A stretch of 64,000 bases of DNA. It comes from CAWGMT01 sp963823675 (GTDB taxonomy: Bacteria > Planctomycetota > Planctomycetia > Isosphaerales > Isosphaeraceae). This document shows positions 55,033-64,000 of this stretch, one piece after another. The DNA is taken from the NCBI GenBank assembly GCA_963823675.1, contig CAWGMT010000015.1, positions 447,912 to 511,911 on the forward strand. Reading direction: 5' to 3'. Every line of letters begins with the position of its first letter. Within the stretch, counting starts at the first letter, position 1. The notes beneath the pieces are model-generated. The model was not told where the DNA came from. It made no database searches and worked only from the letters and a program-made list of their open reading frames with translations. A program made the position numbers and the translations under genes.

Positions 55033-55857
55033 TCAGAAAGCAAGCCGGTACGTGGCATATTGGAGGGCGGCGATGACGAGCCAGGTCGCGACTCCAGCCC
55101 AGTGAAGCCCATCGACCCGCGCGCGGCTCCAGACATCCCGAGCAACTGCAGCGAGCACCACGGACGTCCCGAGCAAAACGAACGTGGCGTAGACGTGGGC
55201 CGAACGGAGGCACCAGAAGTCGATCGGCCTCAGCGATGCGGAGTATCGGACCCGGAAGAGCGAGTGGACGTGCCCCGCAGAGAGGGTCGCAGCGAAGAGG
55301 CCGAATGCCAGAAAGACCGAGAGCCAGGGCCATGAGAGCCGACGGCGTAGATGCCATGAGAGCGCCAGAGCGGCTGCCGCTCCCATCCCCCAGCCGATAG
55401 CCTGGTGGTAGACGCCGATCCAGTACGGCTCGCGCGATAGGTTGAATTGGACAAAAAGCACTGGGTAGACCATCTCCGGTGCCCACTTCGAGGGAGGGTC
55501 GTAGAGGCGAGTGAGGATCTCGAAGACACCGATCGCCACGCCGTCTGCGACCGCAGCGAAGAGGCCGAGCATCAATAGCCAGTGCCCCGGCAAGAACGGA
55601 TAGGGAATCCCGCCCCGCCAACGGCGGTAGGTCATGATGCCAGCGCCGGTAAGGATCGTGCCGAGGGCCAGTCCCATGACCGAGTTATAGACGACGAAAA
55701 AGTCCGCACCCTCACGCAGGAAACGCGTCGGCGTGATTTCGTGGTAGGCCGCAAATCCCAAGGCTGATGCGGCGGTCCACCAGAGCAAATGCGCGATCTT
55801 CAGACGGGGCGTGAGCCCAGCAGAAGTCTCGTTATACAAAGTTGCCATCTCCCTCAC
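55033..55857 (-). CDS. Multi-pass membrane protein
   Basis: About 271-274 residues (start ATG 55857 or 55848) with seven to eight helices (FVVYNSVMGLALGTILTGAG, LLMLGLFAAVADGVAIGVFE, WLSVFLAFGLFAATLSAGHV, VYATFVLLGTSVVLAAVARD). Several His and Arg residues border the helices (YHQAIGWGMG, GHVHSLF). No family recognised; it lies 31 bases upstream of the preceding small gene in the same direction. Confidence 0.75.
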   Translation of the reverse strand: MREMATLYNETSAGLTPRLKIAHLLWWTAASALGFAAYHEITPTRFLREGADFFVVYNSVMGLALGTILTGAGIMTYRRWRGGIPYPFLPGHWLLMLGLFAAVADGVAIGVFEILTRLYDPPSKWAPEMVYPVLFVQFNLSREPYWIGVYHQAIGWGMGAAAALALSWHLRRRLSWPWLSVFLAFGLFAATLSAGHVHSLFRVRYSASLRPIDFWCLRSAHVYATFVLLGTSVVLAAVARDVWSRARVDGLHWAGVATWLVIAALQYATYRLAF

Positions 55858-56121
55858 GATCCTCCTTGCGCTTGATGCCGAGCCGGTTCACCTCACTTTA
55901 GCAGATGTCGCACACGTAAGCCGCTTTGGTGGGTGTCTGGTTCGCCGGCCGTTACCCCCTGGGCATCTCGAACGCTGACTTCCAGCGAAATGCGTGTTAC
56001 AATTGTCGTTGATTGGGAGTGCGGGTTGCTTGCGAGCCGGCCGGGGCACTCGGCCCACTGGCGGAAAAGGCACAGCGGATGACGGCGGTCAGCTTAACCG
56101 ATCCTGTAGGTCCCGAGTCAC

Positions 56122-57300
56122 ATGCGGAGTGGGCTGAGGGGCGCCCCACAGTTCGCTGGCGACTTTCAGATCGGGCTCAGGGATCTCATGGTTTGGGTAC
56201 TGGGTACAGCGATCGTCCTGGAGTTCGGCAGGCGTTGGTGGATGGCGTGGTTCGGGGAGCGGAACTACGGTCGGGCGTCGCTCATCATCCTCGCCACGCT
56301 GACTCTGGAAGCCGGCCTCGGTCTGCGCCTGGCTGGTCAGGTGATCGGGCTCGCCCGACGACGCTGGGAGCCGGTCGTAGCGGGACAGAGTCCGTCCCGA
56401 ACCTCGCGGGTCGCGGCGATTCTGTGGCGCCTACTCGCCCTAATCACGCTCTTCGCCCTCGCGGTGGAAGCAGCCAGGCTTTTCGCATACGCGGCGGATT
56501 CGACGCTCGGAATCGGGGACGAACCGGGTCAATGGGAATTGCGTCGGAATACCTTGCCGTTCTGCGGCCTCTTTGTCTTGGGTGGACTGCTGCTCGGAAT
56601 GCTGCCCCCGGCGGCTCGGGTCGCCGGGCGCGTTCGGCCCGCATGGTTCTCCGCATTGCTGGCCGTCGTGCTGGGAGTCGGCCTGGTGGCGGGTGTGATG
56701 GACCTGCCGCACTTGGTTCTGATCTCGCTGGAGGGGTTGTCCATCGGTCAGATTTACCCCTATTTGGCGCCGGCTGGACCCGGCCTGACAACGCGGATCG
56801 ACCGGGCCGTAGTACCCGCGACGCTGGCCTTGGTCGCCACTCTCGCCACGGGCGTATGGATCGCCTGTGATCTGGCCCGAGCCGCGAGTGACCGTCCGAA
56901 TCAGGTAATGTCCCGCCGGGGCGTCATTTACCGTCTGAGCAGCTTCGCGGCGATGGTCGCCTCGGCGCTTTATCTCGTCCACACGACGATCCCCGGCATC
57001 CACGATGCGTCCCTCTCGGGACTCCGAATGATCCTGGGACCCAGGGAGGTCACCGCCATCGTCGTCGGCTTCGCGGTCTTGTACGCCGGCGTCGTGCGGC
57101 GGGCGATCGGCCGCTCTGGAGATGTTGTTGAAGTCGGTCAACGTCCGCCGGCAGACCTCTGGATGAGGTCGAGACAAGTCGTCGCCGGCTGTACGCTGCT
57201 TGTGCTGAATTCGGTATGGATCGCGCGACTTCTCAAGCAATCGGGGTGGCTCTCTGCCTGCCGTCGAGCGTCCTCCCCGATGCGTTTATCCGAGCCGTGA
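56122..57300 (+). CDS. Multi-pass membrane protein
   Basis: 392 residues with at least eight hydrophobic segments (LLALITLFALAVEAARLFAY, LFVLGGLLLGMLPPAARVA, AWFSALLAVVLGVGLVAGVM, ALALVATLATGVWIACDLAR). The last 25 residues (SGWLSACRRASSPMRLSEP) are less convincing, and the next frame continues with membrane sequence, so a frame break near 57225 may have split one longer gene. No family recognised. Confidence 0.65.
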   Translation: MRSGLRGAPQFAGDFQIGLRDLMVWVLGTAIVLEFGRRWWMAWFGERNYGRASLIILATLTLEAGLGLRLAGQVIGLARRRWEPVVAGQSPSRTSRVAAILWRLLALITLFALAVEAARLFAYAADSTLGIGDEPGQWELRRNTLPFCGLFVLGGLLLGMLPPAARVAGRVRPAWFSALLAVVLGVGLVAGVMDLPHLVLISLEGLSIGQIYPYLAPAGPGLTTRIDRAVVPATLALVATLATGVWIACDLARAASDRPNQVMSRRGVIYRLSSFAAMVASALYLVHTTIPGIHDASLSGLRMILGPREVTAIVVGFAVLYAGVVRRAIGRSGDVVEVGQRPPADLWMRSRQVVAGCTLLVLNSVWIARLLKQSGWLSACRRASSPMRLSEP

Positions 57301-57581
57301 CCTACTGGGACACACTCTGTTTTGAGGGGTGGGACGCCTTCTGGTCATGGGCAATGTGTTGTCCGTTTCTGGCGTGGGCCGCACTTGAAACCCTACAGCT
57401 CTGTGGCCCCCAGGCGGCCGACCAGATGACATCCTTCGACGCCGTCGCTGCCTCGCGAGCTAATGCCGGCCGATTTCTGGGGCTCTGGATCGCCCTGACG
57501 GTGCTCGTTCTCTGCGCGCTACCGGAGCTCTTTGTCGCCGCGCTGGTCGTTTATCAAACTCGACTTATGTGTTTGGGCTGA
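57216..57581 (+). CDS. Small membrane protein or C-terminal part of the preceding gene
   Basis: 121 codons overlapping the previous gene by 85 bases in another frame. Contains FWSWAMCCPFLAWAALETLQ and FLGLWIALTVLVLCALPELF. Either a separate gene with a long overlap or the displaced C-terminus of the 56.1 kb membrane protein. Confidence 0.45.
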   Translation: MDRATSQAIGVALCLPSSVLPDAFIRAVTYWDTLCFEGWDAFWSWAMCCPFLAWAALETLQLCGPQAADQMTSFDAVAASRANAGRFLGLWIALTVLVLCALPELFVAALVVYQTRLMCLG

Positions 57582-57691
57582 ACGGGGCTCCGGAGTTCCG
57601 CCGGTGTTTTCCCGTTCTCGCCCAGCCGGCGTAATCCGGAAGGCGGCATTATGAGAGAGATCGTCTCATGCACCTCACCGGATGGCCGCAC

Positions 57692-58081
57692 TCACTCGGT
57701 CCTTTGGCGTTCGACCAGCAGGTGGCAAAGCGGAGCAGCGATGTTGCCCACGATGCGGCCGTTCTCAAAACCTGTCTGCACACACGCGATCTCAGTTGGC
57801 CCAAGCTGACGCCCCAAGATCTTGCTTGAACCCGACCAGATACATCTCCATCTCGGCTGTTGTCTGCTCGTAGCCCACTTCGACGCTGTGAAATCGGAAA
57901 TCGACGCCGGAGATGTGATCGACGAACACCTCGATATACGGGGTGCCGTCGGGGTAGTTGCGGAGCACGCGCACACTTTCGCGATCTCACCCCAGTCGAC
58001 GACGATGTTCTTGTCGCCGTGGAGTAAGCGGATGCCCACGTCATCGGCAACGATTGTCGGTCCGGTCGCCTCGGGTTGCAT
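57692..58081 (-). pseudogene. Small conserved hypothetical protein (two frameshifts)
   Basis: From ATG 58081 with GGAGAT upstream: TGPTIVADDVGIRLLHGDKN and IVVDWGEIAKV, then after a two-base TG duplication VLRNYPDGTPYIEVFVDHIS and GVDFRFHSVEVGYEQTTAEM, then after a +1 the end QLGPTEIACVQTGFENGRIV. Reconstructed length about 128 residues, beta-rich. Family unnamed. Confidence 0.6.
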
Positions 58082-58279
58082 CACTTGATATCTCCCCGGC
58101 GGTGGTTGTCTCCGCCTCAACTCTACCGGCAAACATGGGTGTCGTCGATCGCTGGGGCCAACCGCGACCGCCCCCTTGTGCTTATGGAAGGTTATGGCTA
58201 CTAAATGATGACCGAGCTTGCGGATCGTTCGCAGGTCCGCGAGACTCAGTTTCGGATCATTTGGCGGCGGGGCACAATC

Positions 58280-58850
58280 GTGGGCAACTTCTTCGTGAAC
58301 TTCTCGGTCAAGGGTGCCGAACCCCGGCAAGTCGCCAGTGCCCTGGAGGGAGTTGGGCGTCGAGCGATCGTCACGCCTTCGCAATCTGGCTATGTGGTGG
58401 CCTATGACGAGGAAGCGGACCGCCAGGCAACGCGGCCGATCCTGGAAGTTGGCAGCCTCTTGTCCCGGGAGACGGGCCGCCCGGTCCTGGCGATCCTCAA
58501 TCATGACGACGACGTGCTGTGCTACTGGCTCTTCGAGGGCGGCGAGTTGTCGGATTCGTACAATTCGAACCCCGACGCCTTCGAGGAAGAAGATGGCGCT
58601 CCTCCTTGGCAGACCGGGGATGCGGAGAAGCTCTGCGCCCGCGATCGGGCCGGAAGCAGAAATATCGGCCGTCGAGGCGGCCCTGCGCGGGGACCATGTT
58701 TTTGCAGTGGAACGACACCAGGTACTCGCCGATGCCCTGAGCCTGCCCTCCTGGTCAGTGGGGTTCGGGTACGGCTACGTGGCGGACGGCGAGTTGGAGA
58801 ACGAGATGGATGCCAGTCAACTGATTCACGTAGGCGGCCGCCCTGCATAA
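58280..58850 (+). pseudogene. Conserved hypothetical protein (one frameshift)
   Basis: Likely starts at GTG 58280 (VGNFFVNFSVKGAEPRQVAS). IVTPSQSGYVVAYDEEADRQ, RPVLAILNHDDDVLCYWLFE and GGELSDSYNSNPDAFEEED match a family of about 180 residues common in this phylum, by recollection. A +1 break near 58640 leads to ISAVEAALRGDHVFAVERHQ and the end at 58850. Function unknown. Confidence 0.68.
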
Positions 58851-58895
58851 CCTCGCGCTGAGCTTTGGCATCATCCCTTTCTTCAGGATCGCGGC

Positions 58896-59365
58896 ATGGG
58901 AAAGCGTTACGACGATCACGAGCTCATCGACCGGCTCATCCAGGGGTTCGTGTCCCAGGGCGCCGGACTACGGCGCTCGGGGAAGCGGCGCGATGGGGCC
59001 GTGTCGACTTGATCGAGGGCCTCCTCGCGAGTGGCCTCCGCGTCGATGACCGAAATGAGGACGGGAATACCCCACTGCTTATGGCCACATCGGGAGGGCA
59101 GTCCCACGTCGTGGCTTTCCTGATCGAGCGCGGGGCGGACGTCAATGCGGTCAGCGAACGGAAAGGAATGACGCCGCTGATCGCGTGTGTGGCGGCTATG
59201 CACTCGATGCAGGTTTACCTGAAAACTGTGGAGTTGCTGCTCCGGGCGGGGGCCGCTCGCACGCTCGGCGTCCGCGACGCGGAGGGGCGCACGGCCTTGG
59301 ACTGCGCGAGGGATGGCCGTCCGCGAGAGGTAATTACCTTGCTCAAAGCGCACCGGAACGACTAA
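58896..59365 (+). pseudogene. Ankyrin repeat protein (frameshifted N-terminus)
   Basis: ATG 58896 opens MGKRYDDHELIDRLIQGFVS; after two probable +1 changes near 58965-58975 the ankyrin part follows: LGEAARWGRVDLIEGLLASG, DRNEDGNTPLLMATSGGQSH, LIERGADVNAVSERKGMTPL, VELLLRAGAARTLGVRDAEG. About four repeats, 155 residues. A protein-binding module; the partner is unknown. Confidence 0.75.
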
Positions 59366-59445
59366 CGAAGCAACGCAGTGAACCCGCCGCAGGCGGGCCA
59401 CGGACCTGGGGCATTCTGGCGATCGCGCTTCGATCCGGTTCGACC

Positions 59446-59481
59446 GGAGTTGGAGACACCCACGGAGTTGGAGACACCCAC
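59446..59481 (+). repeat. Perfect tandem 18-base repeat
   Basis: GGAGTTGGAGACACCCAC occurs twice back to back between the ankyrin and TPR-like genes. Only two copies; no coding frame supported. Confidence 0.9.
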
Positions 59482-59757
59482 TGATCATCGGCCAATTTTG
59501 GATGGGTGCGTGCCGCAGACAGGGAGAAAACTGGCTGTCTTCGATCGTTTCCCTGGTCCGATTGGATCTGGCCCCCGATGACAGCGCGCGCGCAAAGCTC
59601 CGCACCGCGATCGAGAAACTGCCAGCCGATAGACGCCTCCCGGCACGGCTGGTTCAAGGAGTGGCGTGCCGGATTGCCCGCGATGTCAACCCGTATCCGT
59701 CCGGCCCAAGTTCCACCGGCGAATCGACGGGCCGCCTGAACCCGGACGCCCACGCCG

Positions 59758-60210
59758 ATGCGGTCATCCGAGGCGCTCGATTCAAGATGCGAGGCGCCTG
59801 ATGTGGACTCATCTTTTCTTGCCGACGCGGCCTTTCATGTGGCTGGAATCGCCGCCAGTCGGGCGGCGGAGCAAAGGCACGCGCGCCGCCTGGACGATGC
59901 CCGCCAAACAGTCGCATCGCTCTCCGCCTTCGCGAAGGCACTGCTACGAAGAGATCCCAACGAAGCGTTGTTTCATCTCGTGCTGTCCGCAGCATTCGTA
60001 CAGAAATCGAAGAACGCCTGGCCAATCGACGATCACACCACGATCGAAGACCGGCTGCGAAAGGGACTGGGCGAAGCTTGTACGGCGTTGCATCTTGACC
60101 CCCGAAGCTCGGCAGCACGCCTCGAGGTCGCCATTCTCCAGGACAAGCTGGTCGGTCTGGTCTCCGAGCGACCTTCATCGCCGCAGGACGCGACTGAGAT
60201 CAAGCGGTGA
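59758..60210 (+). CDS. Hypothetical protein with TPR-like C-terminus (possible relic)
   Basis: 150 codons. The convincing part starts at about 59870: ARRLDDARQTVASLSAFAKA, NEALFHLVLSAAFVQKSKNA, GEACTALHLDPRSSAARLEV, a TPR-like helical pattern that closes larger planctomycete proteins. The first 35 residues look non-coding, so this may be the end of a broken gene. It overlaps the convergent lipase gene by 36 bases. Confidence 0.5.
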   Translation: MRSSEALDSRCEAPDVDSSFLADAAFHVAGIAASRAAEQRHARRLDDARQTVASLSAFAKALLRRDPNEALFHLVLSAAFVQKSKNAWPIDDHTTIEDRLRKGLGEACTALHLDPRSSAARLEVAILQDKLVGLVSERPSSPQDATEIKR

Positions 60211-61209
60211 GCCGGCAGCCTGCTCGCGTCTCAGGCACCAGCGGGATTTGCGACGGCCGAGACTTCGCCGAGCGAAGCACACGCCGACAATCGCCGTGGC
60301 GTAGATCAGAAACGACGATGGCTCGGGAATCTGCGCCGCCCCCACGCCGCCAAGGATTTGATCCACCTGGGTTGTCGGGTGCTCTTGGTCCCAGAAAAGG
60401 TAGCCGTTGCCGTTCAATGACGGATTGATGGCCGAGCCGGTCACATTGGTGAGTCCGAATACCGAGGGGTTGGAGACCAGGAGATTGAAAAGCCCGTTTA
60501 CATCGACGGTGTGGATCTGGATGCCGAGACTCTTTGAAAGTGGCGCGAGGTCAGCGGCGAGCGCGGCATTGAAGCCCGCGGACCAGGCGTTGGCCGCTGC
60601 CTGCTCGGTCGAGTTTTGATTGAGGGCAGGAATATCGCCGAGCGGCGGCAGATTGGGGATCAGGAACTGCTTCGCACCGGCCATCGCCAGCGTCGTCACT
60701 TCATTGGCGATATTCTGGGCGGGAATCGACGGGTTGGTCTGATTATTGATGAGCAGGTCATTACCGCCGGCCCAGATGGTGAATAACTCGTTGGCGGTTG
60801 GAGTGTGACTCGCAAGATACATCTCGATCTGGGTGTCGACATTCGGGATCTGCTGGCCGACGAACGTAGAATAACCCGGTCCCGTCGAGGCTCCGCCGAA
60901 TGCATAGTCGGTGCCACCCAAGGCGGAAGGCATCGGTGCAGCGACGCCCAGGTTTTTGGCGAGATAGTCGAGCCAATTGCCACCGTTTGTGAACCGCCCT
61001 TGGTAATAATCGGCCGCCGGCGACGGTTGCGTGCCATTGGAGTAATAGTAGTCGTTCCCGACGTCGGAAAGACTGTCTCCGAAAGACACGATGCTCGTTA
61101 TGGCATCCGCGCAGGAAACGGCCTGATGCGACGCACTCACGGCGAACGCCACGAGAAGGCTCGGCAGCATCCGCGCCGCCAAACCTGGTCGATTGAAACT
61201 GCTCGACAT
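60175..61209 (-). CDS. Exported GDSL lipase/acylhydrolase with PEP-CTERM sorting signal
   Basis: 344 residues from ATG 61209. Signal peptide MLPSLLVAFAVSASHQAVSC-A. SGNH blocks: SIVSFGDSLSDVGNDYYYSN (nucleophile Ser), NGGNWLDYLAKNLG (Gly block), IWAGGNDLLINN (Asn block), and WDQEHPTTQ (Asp-His). The C-terminal IPEPSSFLIYATAIVGVCFA with RR after it is a PEP-CTERM signal, so the enzyme is processed and sorted at the membrane. About 26 residues extend beyond the RR stretch, more than usual. Confidence 0.9.
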   Translation of the reverse strand: MSSSFNRPGLAARMLPSLLVAFAVSASHQAVSCADAITSIVSFGDSLSDVGNDYYYSNGTQPSPAADYYQGRFTNGGNWLDYLAKNLGVAAPMPSALGGTDYAFGGASTGPGYSTFVGQQIPNVDTQIEMYLASHTPTANELFTIWAGGNDLLINNQTNPSIPAQNIANEVTTLAMAGAKQFLIPNLPPLGDIPALNQNSTEQAAANAWSAGFNAALAADLAPLSKSLGIQIHTVDVNGLFNLLVSNPSVFGLTNVTGSAINPSLNGNGYLFWDQEHPTTQVDQILGGVGAAQIPEPSSFLIYATAIVGVCFARRSLGRRKSRWCLRREQAAGSPLDLSRVLRR

Positions 61210-61584
61210 GATGCGATTGACTCCGTTTTTGGACCTGTTCCGCCTCGAACAACACGGGCCGCACCATAACACAATGTAGATCTGACGCAACCTTAACTCA
61301 TCCGCACTGGTAGTTTTTTTTGATTCGACGTTTTCCTTCACTTCGTCATTCCGGTTGCTGGCTGGCCGGCTGGGACCGTTCTGTCTCGAACGCGTCGACG
61401 GTCTCGTTGCCTTCCGTCGTTGCTTCGATCAGCCACCCGCTCCGCGGCAGGAGTCCCCCCAGCTTGCCGCGAGCGAGTGGCACAGCGTTAACTACTGTCG
61501 GAGCAGAAGCCCGAAAAAATCGTCCGCACGTGAATACAGCCATCGATGAATGCTCACTGCCGACTTAGAATCCGCCGCTATGAG

Positions 61585-62299
61585 GTGTTCGCGAATCGAG
61601 CTGATTCGAGGGAGGGCGGCCATGACTTCGATTTTTCGTGCCCGAAGGATGGTCGTCGCGGTTTCACACTGATCGATCTTTTGGTGGTGATCAGCATCGT
61701 TGGCCTCTTGGTGGGGCTCTTATTGCCCGCGGTCCAGTCGGCGCGAGAGGCGGGCCGCCGGACCCAGTGCCAGAACAACACGCGCAACATCCGGCTGGGA
61801 ATCCTGGGCTACGTGGATACGAATCAGAGGTTCCCGCCTGCCGGGGTCATCCGCGACGACCCTTACAAAATGAACCCTGCCATCGGGTCGCCGGTAATCG
61901 CGACGCGCAACCAGGAATCGTGAGCTGGCACGACCCGATGCGCACGCCCGATTCGCTTGAGGTGCCAATGTATAACTGGGTGGTCGAGATCCTGCCCTAC
62001 ATCGATCAGTCCGACCTCGGCAATGCCTGGACGAAGACCGGGCAGACCGCCAGTTCCAGTGGCGGGCTTGTGCCAAACTCATTAACTTTGGCCAGAACCT
62101 GACCGTCAAGGGCTCGTTCCCGTTCTCGAACAACGGGCACCCGAGCAGCTGCAACATGGTATTCTGCGACGGAGCCGTGCGCTTCATCTCGCAGTCAATC
62201 GACGGCACGGTGTACAGCAAGATCATCACCAAGGCCGGCTCCCGGCTCCCCAATTATGCCCGGCAGCTACCGGTCTCACAGGACGCGTTCGCTCAATGA
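61585..62299 (+). pseudogene. DUF1559 pseudopilin-like protein with internal deletion
   Basis: The N-terminal prepilin motif is intact (GRRGFTLIDLLVVISIVGLL, VGLLLPAVQSAREAGRRTQC), then NTRNIRLGILGYVDTNQRFP. After a frame change near 61900 comes NWVVEILPYIDQSDLG; near 62070 the text jumps to the C-terminal block LINFGQNLTVKGSFPFSNNG, CNMVFCDGAVRFISQSIDGT, YSKIITKAGSRLP, QLPVSQDAFAQ. The middle third of the roughly 330-residue family is missing. GTG 61585 is the likely start but uncertain. Confidence 0.8.
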
Positions 62300-62360
62300 A
62301 TGAGGAGCGGCGAAGATGCGATGAACCCGGCCAATTCCGACGATCGCCAATACGTGAATT

Positions 62361-62425
62361 ATGAGGAAGGCAGGAATGCAGGAGTTTTCGGAATCTGCTT
62401 TCTCCTGCCTTCCTGCATTCCTCAT
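62361..62425 (+). terminator. Long imperfect inverted repeat, terminator-like
   Basis: 24-base arms (62361-62384 and 62402-62425) match at 22 of 24 positions around a 17-base loop. The two mismatches are reciprocal G/T swaps, as if each arm were built from two rearranged copies of a shorter GGAAGGCAGGAATGC-type unit. It lies 62 bases after the DUF1559 stop; no T-run follows, so it may be a repeat element rather than a strict terminator. Confidence 0.6.
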
Positions 62426-62879
62426 TCAAAAACTACTCTTCAGGTTTTACACGACGACGTGATGCCCCGGTGCACCAAGCTCGTGAGACTCGAAATTGCT
62501 GAAGCTGTCAGCGATGGTGAGCACACTATTATCCTCATCGTCGAACTCGAGTTCGAGCGAGAAGCTCCAAAACCAGGAGTGCAGGGCATCGTGGACTCGC
62601 CGCCCCTTGGGACGACTTCACGGCTTCGAGCTTCGGCGCGTGCTTCTAACGCCGAAATGCGCCGAGGTCGATACGAGCTGTTTGGTCGCTTCGGATGGCT
62701 CGAACGAACTGTTGCGCAATCACAGGTCGGTTTGTACCGTCGCTGGGCTAATACCCACTCGACCTCGGCCGGCCAGATCTATTCGTAGAACGGCTAGCAA
62801 AGCTTGCCGTGTTCGTCTGTTTCTAGTAAGCAATTTCAACGCCGGCAACGCGGGGCGGAGCTCGGCCGCGCCGTTGAAG
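62426..62879. other. Gene-poor stretch, no supported gene
   Basis: Open frames on the plus strand cross this region but contain no recognised motif. It ends at the 3' end of the LRR gene. Confidence 0.4.
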
Positions 62880-63903
62880 TCACTCGAGTCCGCCGAGATG
62901 CACCGTCTTGAGTTCGCTATGGCCTTTCAGTTCGCGCAGCCCCGCATCGGTGATTCTGGTACCCGCGAGTCCAGCGTGACGAGCTGCTCGCGCTTCAACT
63001 CATTCGAGTCCCGAGTCGGTAATCGCTATCCGACTCAGACCCAGATAGACAAGGTCGGCAGTTCCTTGAGATGTGAGAGGCCGGCGTCAGTGATCTGATC
63101 GCGGCTCAAGCCGAGTGATTTCAACCTTTTCAGCCTCATCAAATTGACCAAGCCTGCGTCGGTGACCTTGGTCTCGCCAATTGATAGCGTCTCGAGTGCC
63201 GTCAGGCCTCTGAGGAGAGCGAGCCCTTTATCGGTGACCTTTAGCGTGCGGTCGAGCTTCAACCGTCGCATCTTGGTCAGTGCTCTCAGATGCGCCAGGC
63301 CCGCGTCGGTGATGTCAGTACCGCTGGCGCAATCATCTCGAAGCTGACCAGCTCCGTCAGGTGCAGCAGCCCGGTGTCGCCGACTTCGTTGTCGGATAGG
63401 ACCAGCGCGGCGAGCTTGCAGCCCGCTCAGGTGTACAAGCCCCCGATCGGTGACGAGCGTTTTCGTAGCGAAAGACCCCTTCAGGTCGCTGAGGGCCTTG
63501 AGGTGCTCAAGCCCGGCGTTCGTGACACCGGTATCGTCCAAAGACAGACTCTCCAGACTGGAGATGCGGAAAGGTGGCGGAGCCCGTTGTCGGTGATCCC
63601 GGTGCTGGCGAGGGTGAGAGTCCTTAGCTTTGCAAATCGCGCCAGATGCGCCAGTCCGTCGTCGGTGACCTTGCTGTGGGCGAGCCAAACCGCGATCACA
63701 GGCTTGTCAGGCCTCGCATTATCGCGAACGCAATCACCCCCGAAACCTCGAACCACCGCGACCGCCTGCTCCGGCTCGTCACTCGCCGAAGCCCAAAGCA
63801 TCGTCGCTGAAATGATCAAAAGTAGGAGAGCGGCGGCCCTGCTCGCGGTACGGGCAGATCCGCACCAGACGCGAGTGGTCTCATTCGATGACACATTGCC
63901 CAT
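62880..63903 (-). pseudogene. Exported leucine-rich repeat protein (several frameshifts)
   Basis: From ATG 63903. Membrane/signal segment RAAALLLLIISATMLWASAS, then a chain of LRR units of about 24 residues of the VTDAGLxxLxxLxxLxxLxL type (KVTDDGLAHLARFAKLRTLT, GITDNGLRHL, GVTNAGLEHLKALSDLKG, DITDAGLAHLRALTKMRRLK, KVTDAGLVNLMRLKRLKSLG, RITDAGLRELKGHSELKTVH). The last unit closes at TGA 62880. At least four frame changes (near 63560, 63410, 63340 and 63060-63010) break the gene. A typical planctomycete envelope protein. Confidence 0.75.
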
Positions 63904-64000
63904 CGCGCACCTCCTCAGGTGCAAGCGGCAATCTGAATCCTGCCGAGAGATTCCTGAGCGAGCCCTCGATGACTCGCCGCACTGCATCGTATCGCCGGGC

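Noticed and set aside
59502..59801. 99-codon plus-strand frame between the ankyrin and TPR-like genes
   Set aside because: No domain, overlaps the next frame and starts inside repeat-containing spacer; could be a relic but not supportable.
61346..61543. 65-codon minus-strand frame upstream of the DUF1559 relic
   Set aside because: Looks protein-like (LLPRSGWLIEATTEGNETVD) but no start site, family or conserved context supports it.
1..64000. CRISPR arrays and complete tRNA or rRNA genes
   Set aside because: No regularly spaced direct repeats and no full cloverleaf or rRNA sequence were seen on either strand, though a tool-based scan was not possible.

Overview
The window looks like a chromosomal segment of a high-GC member of Planctomycetota (an Isosphaeraceae/Gemmatales-type genome). 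Supporting features are a DUF1559 pseudopilin-like protein, several membrane-anchored Ser/Thr kinases including one with an nSTAND1 NTPase module, a PEP-CTERM GDSL hydrolase, a NodU-type carbamoyltransferase, a leucine-rich-repeat exported protein, and several small hypothetical families that I associate with this phylum. The taxonomic placement is inference from gene content; no rRNA gene is present.

Layout. 0-9.7 kb: a lipoprotein fragment running off the left edge, an acyl-ACP desaturase, a frameshift-riddled ABC import operon (binding protein fused to OmpA, permease, ATPase, coiled-coil membrane protein), then a carbamoyltransferase and a radical SAM-like protein. 9.8-17 kb: a tightly overlapping minus-strand operon led by a 1130-residue PPi-PEPCK-like protein and containing a DyP-type peroxidase. 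17-24 kb: a Gly-rich TPR protein, a SnoaL-type protein coupled to a membrane kinase, and a GH63-type glucosidase relic. 24-32.3 kb: an HdeD protein coupled to a membrane metallophosphoesterase, and an RbbA/YhhJ/YhiI-type ABC exporter.

32.3-52 kb is an accessory region. It starts with a gene-poor 2 kb holding a tRNA-Arg 3' fragment and an integrase-like tail. It continues with a toxin-antitoxin relic, a resolvase stub, a giant kinase cut by an IS21-family element, a tRNA 2'-phosphotransferase (KptA) fused to a STAS-like domain, a second broken KptA copy, truncated methyltransferase and SDR genes, and stress or signalling genes (ArsR, LMW phosphatase, HPr, ECF sigma). By eye its base composition is less GC-rich than the flanks. 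52-64 kb returns to planctomycete-type genes: a beta-propeller, methyltransferase, membrane proteins, ankyrin, GDSL lipase, DUF1559 relic and LRR protein.

Reading-frame breaks are unusually common. Where their direction can be read, most are single-base insertions, and reading frame and protein similarity resume at once. That pattern suggests insertion-type sequence errors at least as much as gene decay. The GH63 and DUF1559 genes, the PIN gene and the 48 kb junction also show missing segments or domain replacements, which base-call errors cannot explain. Frameshifted genes are annotated over their full reconstructed span. Family names are from memory of the families; no database search was run.
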